Under the pieces are notes generated by a model. That model was not told the origin of the DNA and searched no databases. It saw only the letters and a list, made by a program, of their open reading frames with translations. Shown here in pieces: positions 51,452 through 60,035 of a stretch of 64,000 nucleotides of DNA; position 1 is the stretch's first letter, and each line of letters begins with the position of its first letter. Made by a program: the position numbers and the translations under genes. This DNA is from Bacteroidales bacterium (GTDB taxonomy: Bacteria; Bacteroidota; Bacteroidia; Bacteroidales; UBA932), in contig JAEESO010000002.1 of NCBI GenBank assembly GCA_016286385.1, forward strand, positions 124,001 through 188,000. Reading direction: 5' to 3'.

Positions 51452-53116
51452 ATGAGCGCAAGAAACCATATTCAGGTGATAGTCCCGCTAAAACTGGACT
51501 GGGAGCCTGTTTACTCTGTCCCGGAGGGCATGGAACTGGCAGAAGGAGACAGAGTGAGCGTCATTTTCTCCGGAAAAGAGTACATTTCCGTTGTCAGTAG
51601 AACAGGTGTCACTCCTGATCCCGCCATTAGGGAAGATTCCATACGCCCTATATTGGACAAGGTGGCCCAGCTGCCTCCAATCTCACATCTGGAACTCAAG
51701 TTTTGGCGTACCATCGCAGGTTATTATCTTTGCACGGTGGGGGAAGTTTACAACAGCGTTTACTTCAGGGATCGAATCGCTCCCAAAAAGTGGACTGCAA
51801 AAGACAGAGGCGCCATCACTTCAGAACCAATTCTCTCCCCTTCCCAGGAAACGGTTTACCACGCTGCCCTTGATGCTTTTGATGTCGGCAAAACCGTACT
51901 GCTTCAGGGAGTAAGCGGGAGCGGGAAAAAGGAAGTGTACCTGAAATTGGCCGCTAATACAATAAGGCAAGGCAAGTCGGTCTTGTATCTGGTTCCGGAT
52001 ATCTCGGTTTCCATGGCTCTGGAGGAACGTGTTGCATCTGTTTTCCCTGATGTTATGCCCTATCACAGCGGTCTTACCGCTGCAAAGAGACGGGACGTAA
52101 TCCTGGAAGCCAGAACCGGAAACCCCTTGTTTGTCCTTGGCACCAGAAGCGCCTTGTGGATACCATTTGAAAAACTTGGTCTTATCATAGTGGACCAGGA
52201 GCAGGACAGCTTTTACAAACAGGATTCCCCTGCACCCAGATACCACACTCGGGAAACCGCAATTATGCTTGCTTCAATATATGGCGCAAAGGTAATATTA
52301 GGCAGCAGCTGCCCGTCTTTGGAATCTATATATAATTCTGAAACAGGCTTGTTTATAAGGCTTGAGCTAAACCAACGCTTTAATAATTCCCCGGAGCCGG
52401 AAGTTATGCTTGTGGACATATCGGCAGAGAAAAAGAAAAGAGGTATGTCCGGCAGTTTCTCCTTAAAGCTTCTTGCCCGTCTGAAGGATGCAGTGGATGG
52501 TGGGAAAAAGGCTCTTGTAATATGCCGGGCAATGGCAGCTGTTGAACAGGTCAGAGAAGAATTAGAAAACATTTTCCCGGGAGCATTGGACAAAAGCATA
52601 ATGCTGGACACTCCTTTTGCCGTAAAGACAGTACCTTATGGAGAGTATGCCGTCATAGCAGTCCTCCTGGCCGATGGTCTTCTTGGTCGTGAGGATTTCC
52701 GCAGTGATGAACGTGCCATGCAGATGTTTACTCAACTCAGGGGCAAAACCGGCCTTCTGGTTATTCAGACAAAGGAATCAAGGCACCCTGTGTTCTCACA
52801 GGCTTTTGCCGATACCCTTCTTGCTGAAAGAAAAGCAGTGGGCTATCCCCCGTTCACCCGTATGGTCAAACTGGAACTGAAAGATTCAGATGAAAACCGG
52901 CAGAAACTCCGCGCCCGTTTCCTTGGAAACAGGATCAGGGAGGTCCTGAGGCCGTTTTCCGATCCCCTTATCCTGGGACCTGAAAAGGGTGAAATCCGTA
53001 TTTTCTTCAAACGTGATAAAAATCTCGCGGCCGGAAAGCAGGCCCTTTATAAAGAAGTCACTTCTTTTGAGCAGCAGTACTCCTGCCACATTATTATTGA
53101 TGTAGATCCTATTTAG
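51452..53116 (+). CDS. Degenerate PriA-like (primosomal protein N') protein lacking helicase motifs
   Basis: PriA colinearity (FWRTIAGYYLCTVGEVYNSV, GTRSALWIPFEKLGLIIVD, GSSCPSLES, LLADGLLGREDFRSDERAMQMFTQL, YPPFTRMVKLELK, DVDP) with GSGKK, DQEQD and no Zn-binding Cys clusters. Confidence 0.85.
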   Translation: MSARNHIQVIVPLKLDWEPVYSVPEGMELAEGDRVSVIFSGKEYISVVSRTGVTPDPAIREDSIRPILDKVAQLPPISHLELKFWRTIAGYYLCTVGEVYNSVYFRDRIAPKKWTAKDRGAITSEPILSPSQETVYHAALDAFDVGKTVLLQGVSGSGKKEVYLKLAANTIRQGKSVLYLVPDISVSMALEERVASVFPDVMPYHSGLTAAKRRDVILEARTGNPLFVLGTRSALWIPFEKLGLIIVDQEQDSFYKQDSPAPRYHTRETAIMLASIYGAKVILGSSCPSLESIYNSETGLFIRLELNQRFNNSPEPEVMLVDISAEKKKRGMSGSFSLKLLARLKDAVDGGKKALVICRAMAAVEQVREELENIFPGALDKSIMLDTPFAVKTVPYGEYAVIAVLLADGLLGREDFRSDERAMQMFTQLRGKTGLLVIQTKESRHPVFSQAFADTLLAERKAVGYPPFTRMVKLELKDSDENRQKLRARFLGNRIREVLRPFSDPLILGPEKGEIRIFFKRDKNLAAGKQALYKEVTSFEQQYSCHIIIDVDPI

Positions 53117-53122
53117 CATTTC

Positions 53123-53285
53123 AGCACGGCTTGAGGCCCGGAAATGGGCAAAACAGGTCCTGGTCACGTGCTGGAGCACGGCTTGAGGCCCGGAAATGGC
53201 TGAAACCGGTCCTGGTCACGTGCCGGAGCACTGCTTGAAGCCCGGAAATGGCGTAAACCGGTCCTGGTCACGTGCTGGAGCACGG
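53123..53285. repeat. Three 52-bp direct tandem repeats plus partial fourth, upstream of parA
   Basis: AGCAC[G/T]GCTTGA[G/A]GCCCGGAAATGG...GGTCCTGGTCACGTGC[T/C]GG starting at 53123, 53175, 53227; partial at 53279. Confidence 0.93.
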
Positions 53286-53344
53286 AGATAACAATTCTGT
53301 GGAACTTTGTGGAACAATTGCAAGGAAATCTAAAGATTTCTTTG

Positions 53345-53352
53345 TAATTTTG
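53345..53352 (+). promoter_or_regulatory. -7 box (TAATTTTG) 6 nt upstream of parA start
   Basis: TAnnTTTG match. Confidence 0.45.
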
Positions 53353-53358
53353 CAATCT

Positions 53359-54129
53359 ATGGGAAAAATTATTGCAATAGCCAACCAAAAGGGCGGAGTG
53401 GGAAAAACCACTACCGCAATCAACCTGGCCGCATCTCTTGCGGTCCTGGAGAAAAGAGTACTCATCATTGACGCGGATCCTCAGGCAAACACCACCTCCG
53501 GCCTGAACTTTGATCCGGAAAACAGTGACCACCGTACCCTGTATGAGATTCTCATCGGAAAATTATCGGCCAGTGACGCCCTTATCCAGACAGAGCTTCC
53601 AAAGCTCCATATGATTCCCTCCCACATCAACCTTGTGGGTGCGGAAATAGAGCTCCTGAACGTCCCGGACCGTGAATCCGTGCTCAAGCAGGCTCTTCAG
53701 CCCATAAGGGACAACTATGATTTCATAATCATTGACTGCTCCCCTTCCCTTGGCCTCATCACCGTGAACTGCCTTACCGCGGCAGATTCCGTAATGATTC
53801 CCGTGCAGCCGGAATTCTTTGCCCTGGAAGGCCTTGCAAAGCTTATCCAGACAATCCGCCTGGTCCAGAACGGAATCAATCCCGCACTTACCATAGAAGG
53901 TTTTGTGGTCACTATGTTTGACGGCCGCACAAAGGTTCACAACCAGGTTGTGGCACAGCTCCGTGACCATTTCCAGGATATGGTGTTCAATACAGTAATC
54001 CAGAGGAGCATCCGCCTCAGCGAAGCTCCCTCATACGGCAAACCCATCATCCTCTACGATGTAATGAACAACGGTACATCCAACTACATGAACCTGGCAA
54101 AGGAAGTACTGGACAAGAACAGCAAGTAA
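53359..54129 (+). CDS. parA: ParA/Soj chromosome-partitioning ATPase
   Basis: KIIAIANQKGGVGKTTTAINLAASLA; ATG at 53359. Confidence 0.96.
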   Translation: MGKIIAIANQKGGVGKTTTAINLAASLAVLEKRVLIIDADPQANTTSGLNFDPENSDHRTLYEILIGKLSASDALIQTELPKLHMIPSHINLVGAEIELLNVPDRESVLKQALQPIRDNYDFIIIDCSPSLGLITVNCLTAADSVMIPVQPEFFALEGLAKLIQTIRLVQNGINPALTIEGFVVTMFDGRTKVHNQVVAQLRDHFQDMVFNTVIQRSIRLSEAPSYGKPIILYDVMNNGTSNYMNLAKEVLDKNSK

Positions 54130-54130
54130 T

Positions 54131-55054
54131 ATGGCAGCAAAGAATCAATATGGCCTTGGAAAGGGACTTGGAGCCCTTCTGGGCGGTGAAGACCTCTCTG
54201 AACTGAGAAAACCCGTTGGTTACATCAACAAGGAAGTTGTTTCCACTGAGGGCAAACCCCAGGACACCTCCGACGTCCTCCGTATTCCCATAGACCTCAT
54301 AGAGCCCAATCCCTACCAGCCCCGTATGACATTTGCATCGGAGGCCATGCAGGAGTTGGCCGATTCAATCCGTACCTTCGGCCTTATCCAGCCCATTACC
54401 GTGCGCCGCAAGGGGGACAAATACCAGATAATAAGCGGAGAACGCCGTTATCGTGCCTCCATAATGGCAGGCATGGACATGATTCCCGCCTATATCAGGG
54501 ATGCCTCTGAGCAGGGAATGCTTGAAATGGCAATTGTGGAGAATATCCAGCGGGAGAATCTGGACCCCATCGAGGTTGCAATGAGCTACCAGCGCCTTAT
54601 GGACGAGTGCTCCCTTACCCAGGAGCAGATGGCAGACCGTGTTGGCAAGAAGCGCGCCTCCGTTGCCAATCAACTGAGGCTCCTCAAGCTCCCCGCAAAG
54701 GTCCAGCATGACCTAAAAGTGGGGCTTGTGAGCGTTGGCCATGCAAAGGTCCTCCTTGGCGTAGAAGATGCCGGAACGCAGGAGATGCTCTGCGACATGA
54801 TTGTGAAAAACGGCCTCTCAGTGCGTCAGCTTGAGGAAAAGATAAAGGCCATGGGCAAGAAGAAGGACCCTGCCCAGGAAGACGGTGCCCAGGAACTTCC
54901 GGAAATGTACTACAGGCTCCTTGAGAACGTGGGTAAGTATTTTGGAGAGAATATCTCCCTCAAGCGTACCCGTGACGGCAAGGGCACCATGACCATCAAG
55001 TTTGAGTCTGACGCCCAGATGGAGCAGTTCCTAAAAGCCCTGGATGCCAGATGA
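54131..55054 (+). CDS. parB: ParB/Spo0J partition protein
   Basis: GLGKGLGALLG, PNPYQPR, ISGERRYRAS, AIVENIQRENLDPIE. Confidence 0.96.
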   Translation: MAAKNQYGLGKGLGALLGGEDLSELRKPVGYINKEVVSTEGKPQDTSDVLRIPIDLIEPNPYQPRMTFASEAMQELADSIRTFGLIQPITVRRKGDKYQIISGERRYRASIMAGMDMIPAYIRDASEQGMLEMAIVENIQRENLDPIEVAMSYQRLMDECSLTQEQMADRVGKKRASVANQLRLLKLPAKVQHDLKVGLVSVGHAKVLLGVEDAGTQEMLCDMIVKNGLSVRQLEEKIKAMGKKKDPAQEDGAQELPEMYYRLLENVGKYFGENISLKRTRDGKGTMTIKFESDAQMEQFLKALDAR

Positions 55055-55971
55055 GGGGTTTCCGCCTCATAGCACTCCTTACAGCACTGACGTTGTGTTT
55101 TCCCCTGGCCGCGCAGTACCGCGACGACCAGTTCAAACGCGACGCCTTTACCCAGACCTATGCCGATACTACGGAAAAGACAAAGACTGATACCACCAAG
55201 CTCTTCGATTTCAAGGAGTTTTTCGGCGGGTTGGCCCATAAGCGCACCGCATCACTGAAAACCCTCACCATGGGTTCCACCATATTCATCGGCGGCAACC
55301 AGATCTATCACAAGCAGTACTGGAAACTGCCCATTATCTATGGCGGGATAGGCGCGGGAGTCTACGGAGGTATTCATTTTGGGAATCTCTACAAGAGCAC
55401 TGGTGACACCCGTTTCCAGACATACAGCACCCTCTCATATGTAGGCGCCGGTCTTGTATGGTGGGGGTCCCTCATGGACGGAGCCGTGTGCTTCAAGAGT
55501 GATAAGCACCCAGAGCCTGCCCGCTCTACGGTGTATTCCCTGCTTCTGCCCGGACTTGGCCAGATTTATAATGGGGAGTTCTGGAAAGTGCCGCTATACC
55601 TTGGCATAATGGCCGGATCCCTCAATTTTGTGGTAGACAACAACCAGCAGTACAACCGTTGGAAAACGGTATATGACATGGCCACGTCTGAGGATCCTGA
55701 AGTGGAAAAGCCTCCATACAGTGCAGAGAACGCAAAATATTTCAGGGATCTTTACAGAAGGTACAGGGATTACTCCATCCTTGCCGTTGCCCTCACCTAT
55801 CTTATCCAGGTGATTGATGCCAACGTGTTTGCCTACATGCAGGACTTTGAAGTGAACGATGACATTTCCATGCACATAGAACCGGCCGTAACCCCCGTCC
55901 AGTTCGCTACCACCGGAGGTGTTCCCCAGGCCGGGATGTCCGTTGGAATGTCCGTAGGGTTAAGATTTTGA
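55051..55971 (+). CDS. DUF5683-like membrane protein
   Basis: SLLLPGLGQIYNGEFWKVPLYLG motif, TM segments. Confidence 0.78.
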   Translation: MRGFRLIALLTALTLCFPLAAQYRDDQFKRDAFTQTYADTTEKTKTDTTKLFDFKEFFGGLAHKRTASLKTLTMGSTIFIGGNQIYHKQYWKLPIIYGGIGAGVYGGIHFGNLYKSTGDTRFQTYSTLSYVGAGLVWWGSLMDGAVCFKSDKHPEPARSTVYSLLLPGLGQIYNGEFWKVPLYLGIMAGSLNFVVDNNQQYNRWKTVYDMATSEDPEVEKPPYSAENAKYFRDLYRRYRDYSILAVALTYLIQVIDANVFAYMQDFEVNDDISMHIEPAVTPVQFATTGGVPQAGMSVGMSVGLRF

Positions 55972-57191
55972 TTATGAGAAGATTGTTTTTTGCCGCACTG
56001 AGCCTTTTCATTTCAGTGGGCTTCCTATATTCACAGGACAAGGATACCCTCCTCCAGAGATGGTATCTTCACCGCCAGTCAAAGCAGCAGTCCCCCGATG
56101 CCGGATACGATATGGACTCCGTGAGGTTTGACACCAACGTCCCGGATTCCGTCCTGATGGCACGCCTGGAAAAGATGCACAGTTTCATCACCCTCCCGTA
56201 TAATGAGACGGTGAAAAACTATATGGTCCTGTACAGCGAGAAGATGCCTAAGAGAATGGCAGAGATTCTCTCTCTCAGTGAGTATTATTTCCCCATATTT
56301 GAAGAGACGCTTGACCGTTACGGGCTGCCACTGGAACTGAAGTATATGGCTGTCATAGAAAGCCATCTGAACCCGCGTGCAGAGTCCATTTATGGAGCCA
56401 AGGGTTTGTGGCAGTTCATGTACCGCACCGGCCTCAGTTACGGCCTCAGGGTGAATTCCTACATTGATGAGCGCATGGATCCAATCCTTTCCACTGATGC
56501 TGCCTGCAGGTACCTAAAGGACGCCTACGCCATCTTCGGCAGCTGGCCTCTTGCAATATCGGCCTACAACTGCGGCAGCGGAAACGTCAACAAAGCCATC
56601 AAAAGGGCCGGAGGAAGCACTGATTACTGGAAGGTGTATGATTACCTCCCCCGTGAGACCAGAGGCTATGTACCTGCCCTTGTTGGCGCCATGTATGCCA
56701 TCAACTACGCAAAGGAATATGGTATTAGGCCTGATCCCGCCGCCGTTCCGGAGTACGTGGACACATTCCACGTGCACAGGAATATCCACCTGAGGCAGAT
56801 CTCAGAGGTAATGGGCATCCCCATGGACGACATCCGTGACCTTAACCCGCAGTATTTCAAGGATTACGTCCCCGCCGCCGGGGCCGATGAAGTGATCCGC
56901 CTCCCCTTTGCATACAGCGGCACTTTCATGGACATGCAGGACTCTATAGTAAGGTATAAGGCCGATGTCCTCCTTGGCGGCAAGATCACCGACGGCCGTG
57001 AAGTTGTGAACGGCCGCCCCGTCCAGACTACGGCCGGCACCTCATGGGTGTATTACAAGGTGAAGTCCGGAGATACCCTCAGCCACATTGCAAAGAAATA
57101 TCACTGCACCGTAAAGCAGCTTAAATCCTGGAATAACCTCAGGAGTGACCGCATCTCCATCGGCCAGCGCCTGAAGGTTGGGAAGCGCTAG
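55968..57191 (+). CDS. Lytic transglycosylase with LysM domain (MltD-like)
   Basis: AVIESHLNPRAESIYGAKGLWQFM, AYNCGSGNVNKAI, C-terminal YKVKSGDTLSHIAKKYHCTVKQLKSWN. Confidence 0.95.
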   Translation: MIMRRLFFAALSLFISVGFLYSQDKDTLLQRWYLHRQSKQQSPDAGYDMDSVRFDTNVPDSVLMARLEKMHSFITLPYNETVKNYMVLYSEKMPKRMAEILSLSEYYFPIFEETLDRYGLPLELKYMAVIESHLNPRAESIYGAKGLWQFMYRTGLSYGLRVNSYIDERMDPILSTDAACRYLKDAYAIFGSWPLAISAYNCGSGNVNKAIKRAGGSTDYWKVYDYLPRETRGYVPALVGAMYAINYAKEYGIRPDPAAVPEYVDTFHVHRNIHLRQISEVMGIPMDDIRDLNPQYFKDYVPAAGADEVIRLPFAYSGTFMDMQDSIVRYKADVLLGGKITDGREVVNGRPVQTTAGTSWVYYKVKSGDTLSHIAKKYHCTVKQLKSWNNLRSDRISIGQRLKVGKR

Positions 57192-58777
57192 ATATCCATC
57201 ATAAGCTGAAGATTCAGGACGGGGGCTGGTTTGCTCCCGTTTTTGAATGTGTATGCTCCTCTTAAATAAAACTTTAAGGTAAAATATTTAAACCGGTGCT
57301 TTATATTTCCTGTGGTCGATATTGAAGCTCCTCTCCCATAGTATGCAGGCACGGAGAAACTGCCAGGAGCGTCGCGTTCATAGACATATATCCGGTCTGG
57401 CCACCTGTCAATGAAAAAGCCTGTCAGTCTGAGCCAGGCTGTAAATACCTCACCCTTGTATCCGGACTCCAGGTATGAGAGAAATCCAGTTTTCTCACAG
57501 AACACCACCTCTCCCCTTAGATTGGCATTCCAGGGACCCTGGAGACGGCTTAGATGTAGCCTTACGGCCGTTCTTGGCGCTTCATAGTTACGGTATCGTT
57601 CAGTAACCCTCCCTTCCAGGGACCATATATCCGATATGTTCCAGAGCGAGCGCGCGTAAATCCGAAGCTGAAAACGGTCAGGATCCTTGTATGGGATGGG
57701 AAGCATTGATGCATCGGCAGTGAGGGAAGCCAGAACCTTGCGGTTGTTAAACTCCAGTCCTGCCGCCACGGCGTACTCCCCGTTCTTTTTCCCGGAGTAT
57801 CTGACGGGAATGACCCTCCCCTGCACCGCAAGGCGGAAATATTCCCCGAGGGATGCCTTAAGGGCCGATTTCCCCGCGAATGACCCATTCCTGAAAGCCA
57901 CTTCCCCGCTTATTATCACGCCCCTCAGATTTACCTTGGCATCGGCCGATAACAAAAGCCCCGAGGCAGCGGTAAAACCCGCTTGAAAATGCTTTCCAAG
58001 GTATTCTCCCCGAGCCCCGAAAGTTCCGTCAAAGGAGCCGAACGCCTGAGCCCTCCAGTGCCTGGAAGAGTACTCATAGGCAAGTCCTCTCTCAACTCCG
58101 GAACTGGAGAATGACCACGCCGGAGATACGCCCTGGGCACGTTTCAGGAAGGCATCCACTGTTGATAGGTTATCCATCGAGAAGCCGGTCCACAGACCCA
58201 GACCCTCGGCAAAACGGACCTTGTAATCCCCTGCCACTATGCGGTGGTTATGGAGTGTGGCTTCCCCATAGAACGTCCCGTCCCATTTCCTAAATCCGTC
58301 TCCGCATCTTACAGCTCCGCCTGCCCTCCATGTACGCCCGGTCATCTTCACTTTCCCGCCGGCAGAATTAAGCGTTCCCCGAAGGAGTGCCTGGCCTTTT
58401 ATCTTCACGGTATCGGCCGCCCCGGGAAGGCGTGAGGATTCAAGGGAGAGGAAGGGCCGTAGAACTTCTACATCGGCCTCGGTAAATCCTTCTAAGAGAG
58501 AGAGTTCCGTCCAGGAAAGGATATCCCCGGAGGTGGCCCTGTAATCCCTTATAACCGCCACCTGGTAATCGCTCAGGATGGCCGATGCACGCAGATGGTC
58601 CGAGTTCACCCTCACGCGCCTTCCGCGAAGGGCTTCCAGCTGGTCCACTAGAGACTCGTCTACTTCCTCTTCAGAACTGGCCCCGCCAAGCAGCATGGCT
58701 GCCTTCAGGACCTCCTGATCCTGCGCCGCGACGGGGAGCGCAAACAAGCACAGAACTATGCTCAACAGCTTTCTCAT
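57188..58777 (-). CDS. Secreted helix-hairpin-helix (ComEA-like) protein with predicted outer-membrane beta-barrel
   Basis: Signal peptide; VNSDHLRASAILSDYQVAVIRDYRATSGDILSWTELSLLEGFTEADVEVLRPFL; alternating beta pattern in remainder. Confidence 0.7.
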   Translation of the reverse strand: MRKLLSIVLCLFALPVAAQDQEVLKAAMLLGGASSEEEVDESLVDQLEALRGRRVRVNSDHLRASAILSDYQVAVIRDYRATSGDILSWTELSLLEGFTEADVEVLRPFLSLESSRLPGAADTVKIKGQALLRGTLNSAGGKVKMTGRTWRAGGAVRCGDGFRKWDGTFYGEATLHNHRIVAGDYKVRFAEGLGLWTGFSMDNLSTVDAFLKRAQGVSPAWSFSSSGVERGLAYEYSSRHWRAQAFGSFDGTFGARGEYLGKHFQAGFTAASGLLLSADAKVNLRGVIISGEVAFRNGSFAGKSALKASLGEYFRLAVQGRVIPVRYSGKKNGEYAVAAGLEFNNRKVLASLTADASMLPIPYKDPDRFQLRIYARSLWNISDIWSLEGRVTERYRNYEAPRTAVRLHLSRLQGPWNANLRGEVVFCEKTGFLSYLESGYKGEVFTAWLRLTGFFIDRWPDRIYVYERDAPGSFSVPAYYGRGASISTTGNIKHRFKYFTLKFYLRGAYTFKNGSKPAPVLNLQLMMDI

Positions 58778-58865
58778 ATCTGCCAAATTACCAAAGAAAT
58801 AGCGTATTTTAAAGGGGGTGTTGATAACTTGTGTTGTTTCACGTGTTTTTTTTGATGTTTTTTGT

Positions 58866-58873
58866 TAAATTTG
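58866..58873 (+). promoter_or_regulatory. -7 promoter box (TAAATTTG) for hpt
   Basis: TAnnTTTG match 21 bp before ATG. Confidence 0.45.
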
Positions 58874-58894
58874 CAAAACGTACTGATTTTTCCT

Positions 58895-59449
58895 ATGGAA
58901 AAAAAGATCACTTTACAGGACAAAACGTTCAAAATCTTTATTCCCAACTCGGAAATAGAGAAGGCCATTGACCAGGTGGCCGCCCGTATGAACAAGGATT
59001 TCTCCTCTTACACAGACTCCAATCCCCCCGTTATGCTGTGCACCCTCAACGGTGCCGTGATGTATGCGGCAGAGCTTCTCAAGCGTCTCACCTTCCCTCT
59101 GGAATTCAAGGCCCTCAAGCTCACGTCCTATCAGGGCACCAAGTCAACCGGTGAAGTAAAGGCTGAACTCCCGCCCAGTATAGCCAATTTCAAGGGCAGG
59201 GATGTCATCGTGGTGGAAGACATCGTTGATACCGGCAACACCATCGTCACCCTTAAAAACCTGCTGGAGGATCTTGGAGCGGCAAAAATCTTTGTCACCG
59301 CCCTTCTCCTCAAGCCGGAAGTCTACAAGAAAGACGTCAAGCTGGATTATGTGGCAATGAGCATCCCCAATCGTTTCATCGTGGGGTTCGGCCTGGATTA
59401 CAATGAGCTTGGAAGAAATACAGAAGACATTTACGTACTAGACTCATAG
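58895..59449 (+). CDS. hpt: Hypoxanthine phosphoribosyltransferase
   Basis: VIVVEDIVDTGNTI PRPP-binding motif; ATG at 58895. Confidence 0.94.
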   Translation: MEKKITLQDKTFKIFIPNSEIEKAIDQVAARMNKDFSSYTDSNPPVMLCTLNGAVMYAAELLKRLTFPLEFKALKLTSYQGTKSTGEVKAELPPSIANFKGRDVIVVEDIVDTGNTIVTLKNLLEDLGAAKIFVTALLLKPEVYKKDVKLDYVAMSIPNRFIVGFGLDYNELGRNTEDIYVLDS

Positions 59450-59451
59450 CC

Positions 59452-60024
59452 ATGAAATACTTTGTTCTTTTCGGCCCTCCCGGAGCAGGCAAGGGCACAC
59501 AGGCCGGTGCAATGGTAGAACGCTATAACCTTTGCCACCTTTCCACCGGAGAACTCCTCCGTGCAGAAATTGCGGCAGGAACTCCCCTGGGTCTTCAGGC
59601 AAAGAGCCTCATTGAGGCCGGAAACCTTGTCCCGGATTCTGTAGTGGAAGGTATGATAGAGGCTAAATTCCGTGACACAAAGGGTGTGGACGGTTTCCTC
59701 CTTGACGGTTTCCCCCGTACAATAGCCCAGGCCCAGGCTCTGGATTCTATGCTTTCAAAAAGATCAGAATCTGTCACAGGATGTGTCTCGATAATGATTC
59801 CGGATTCACTTATCCAGGAACGCATAGCCCATAGGGCCAACATTGAAGGCCGCGCCGATGACGCCAGGCCGGAGGTCGTAGAGAACCGAATCCGCACTTA
59901 TCACGCAAAGACGGAGCCCCTTATAGATTTCTACCGCAAAGCGGATAAATACTATGAGATAGACGGCACCGGAACCATAGAGGAAGTCCGCAAAAGGATT
60001 TTCACCGCTATGGATAAACTCTGA
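59452..60024 (+). CDS. adk: Adenylate kinase
   Basis: FVLFGPPGAGKGTQA, DGFPRTIAQAQ, ENRIRTYHAKTEPLIDFY. Confidence 0.97.
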   Translation: MKYFVLFGPPGAGKGTQAGAMVERYNLCHLSTGELLRAEIAAGTPLGLQAKSLIEAGNLVPDSVVEGMIEAKFRDTKGVDGFLLDGFPRTIAQAQALDSMLSKRSESVTGCVSIMIPDSLIQERIAHRANIEGRADDARPEVVENRIRTYHAKTEPLIDFYRKADKYYEIDGTGTIEEVRKRIFTAMDKL

Positions 60025-60035
60025 ACCCAAACTAG

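Noticed and set aside
53123-53285. Possible CRISPR array
   Set aside because: Whole 52-bp units repeat with few changes; there are no distinct spacers and no cas genes.
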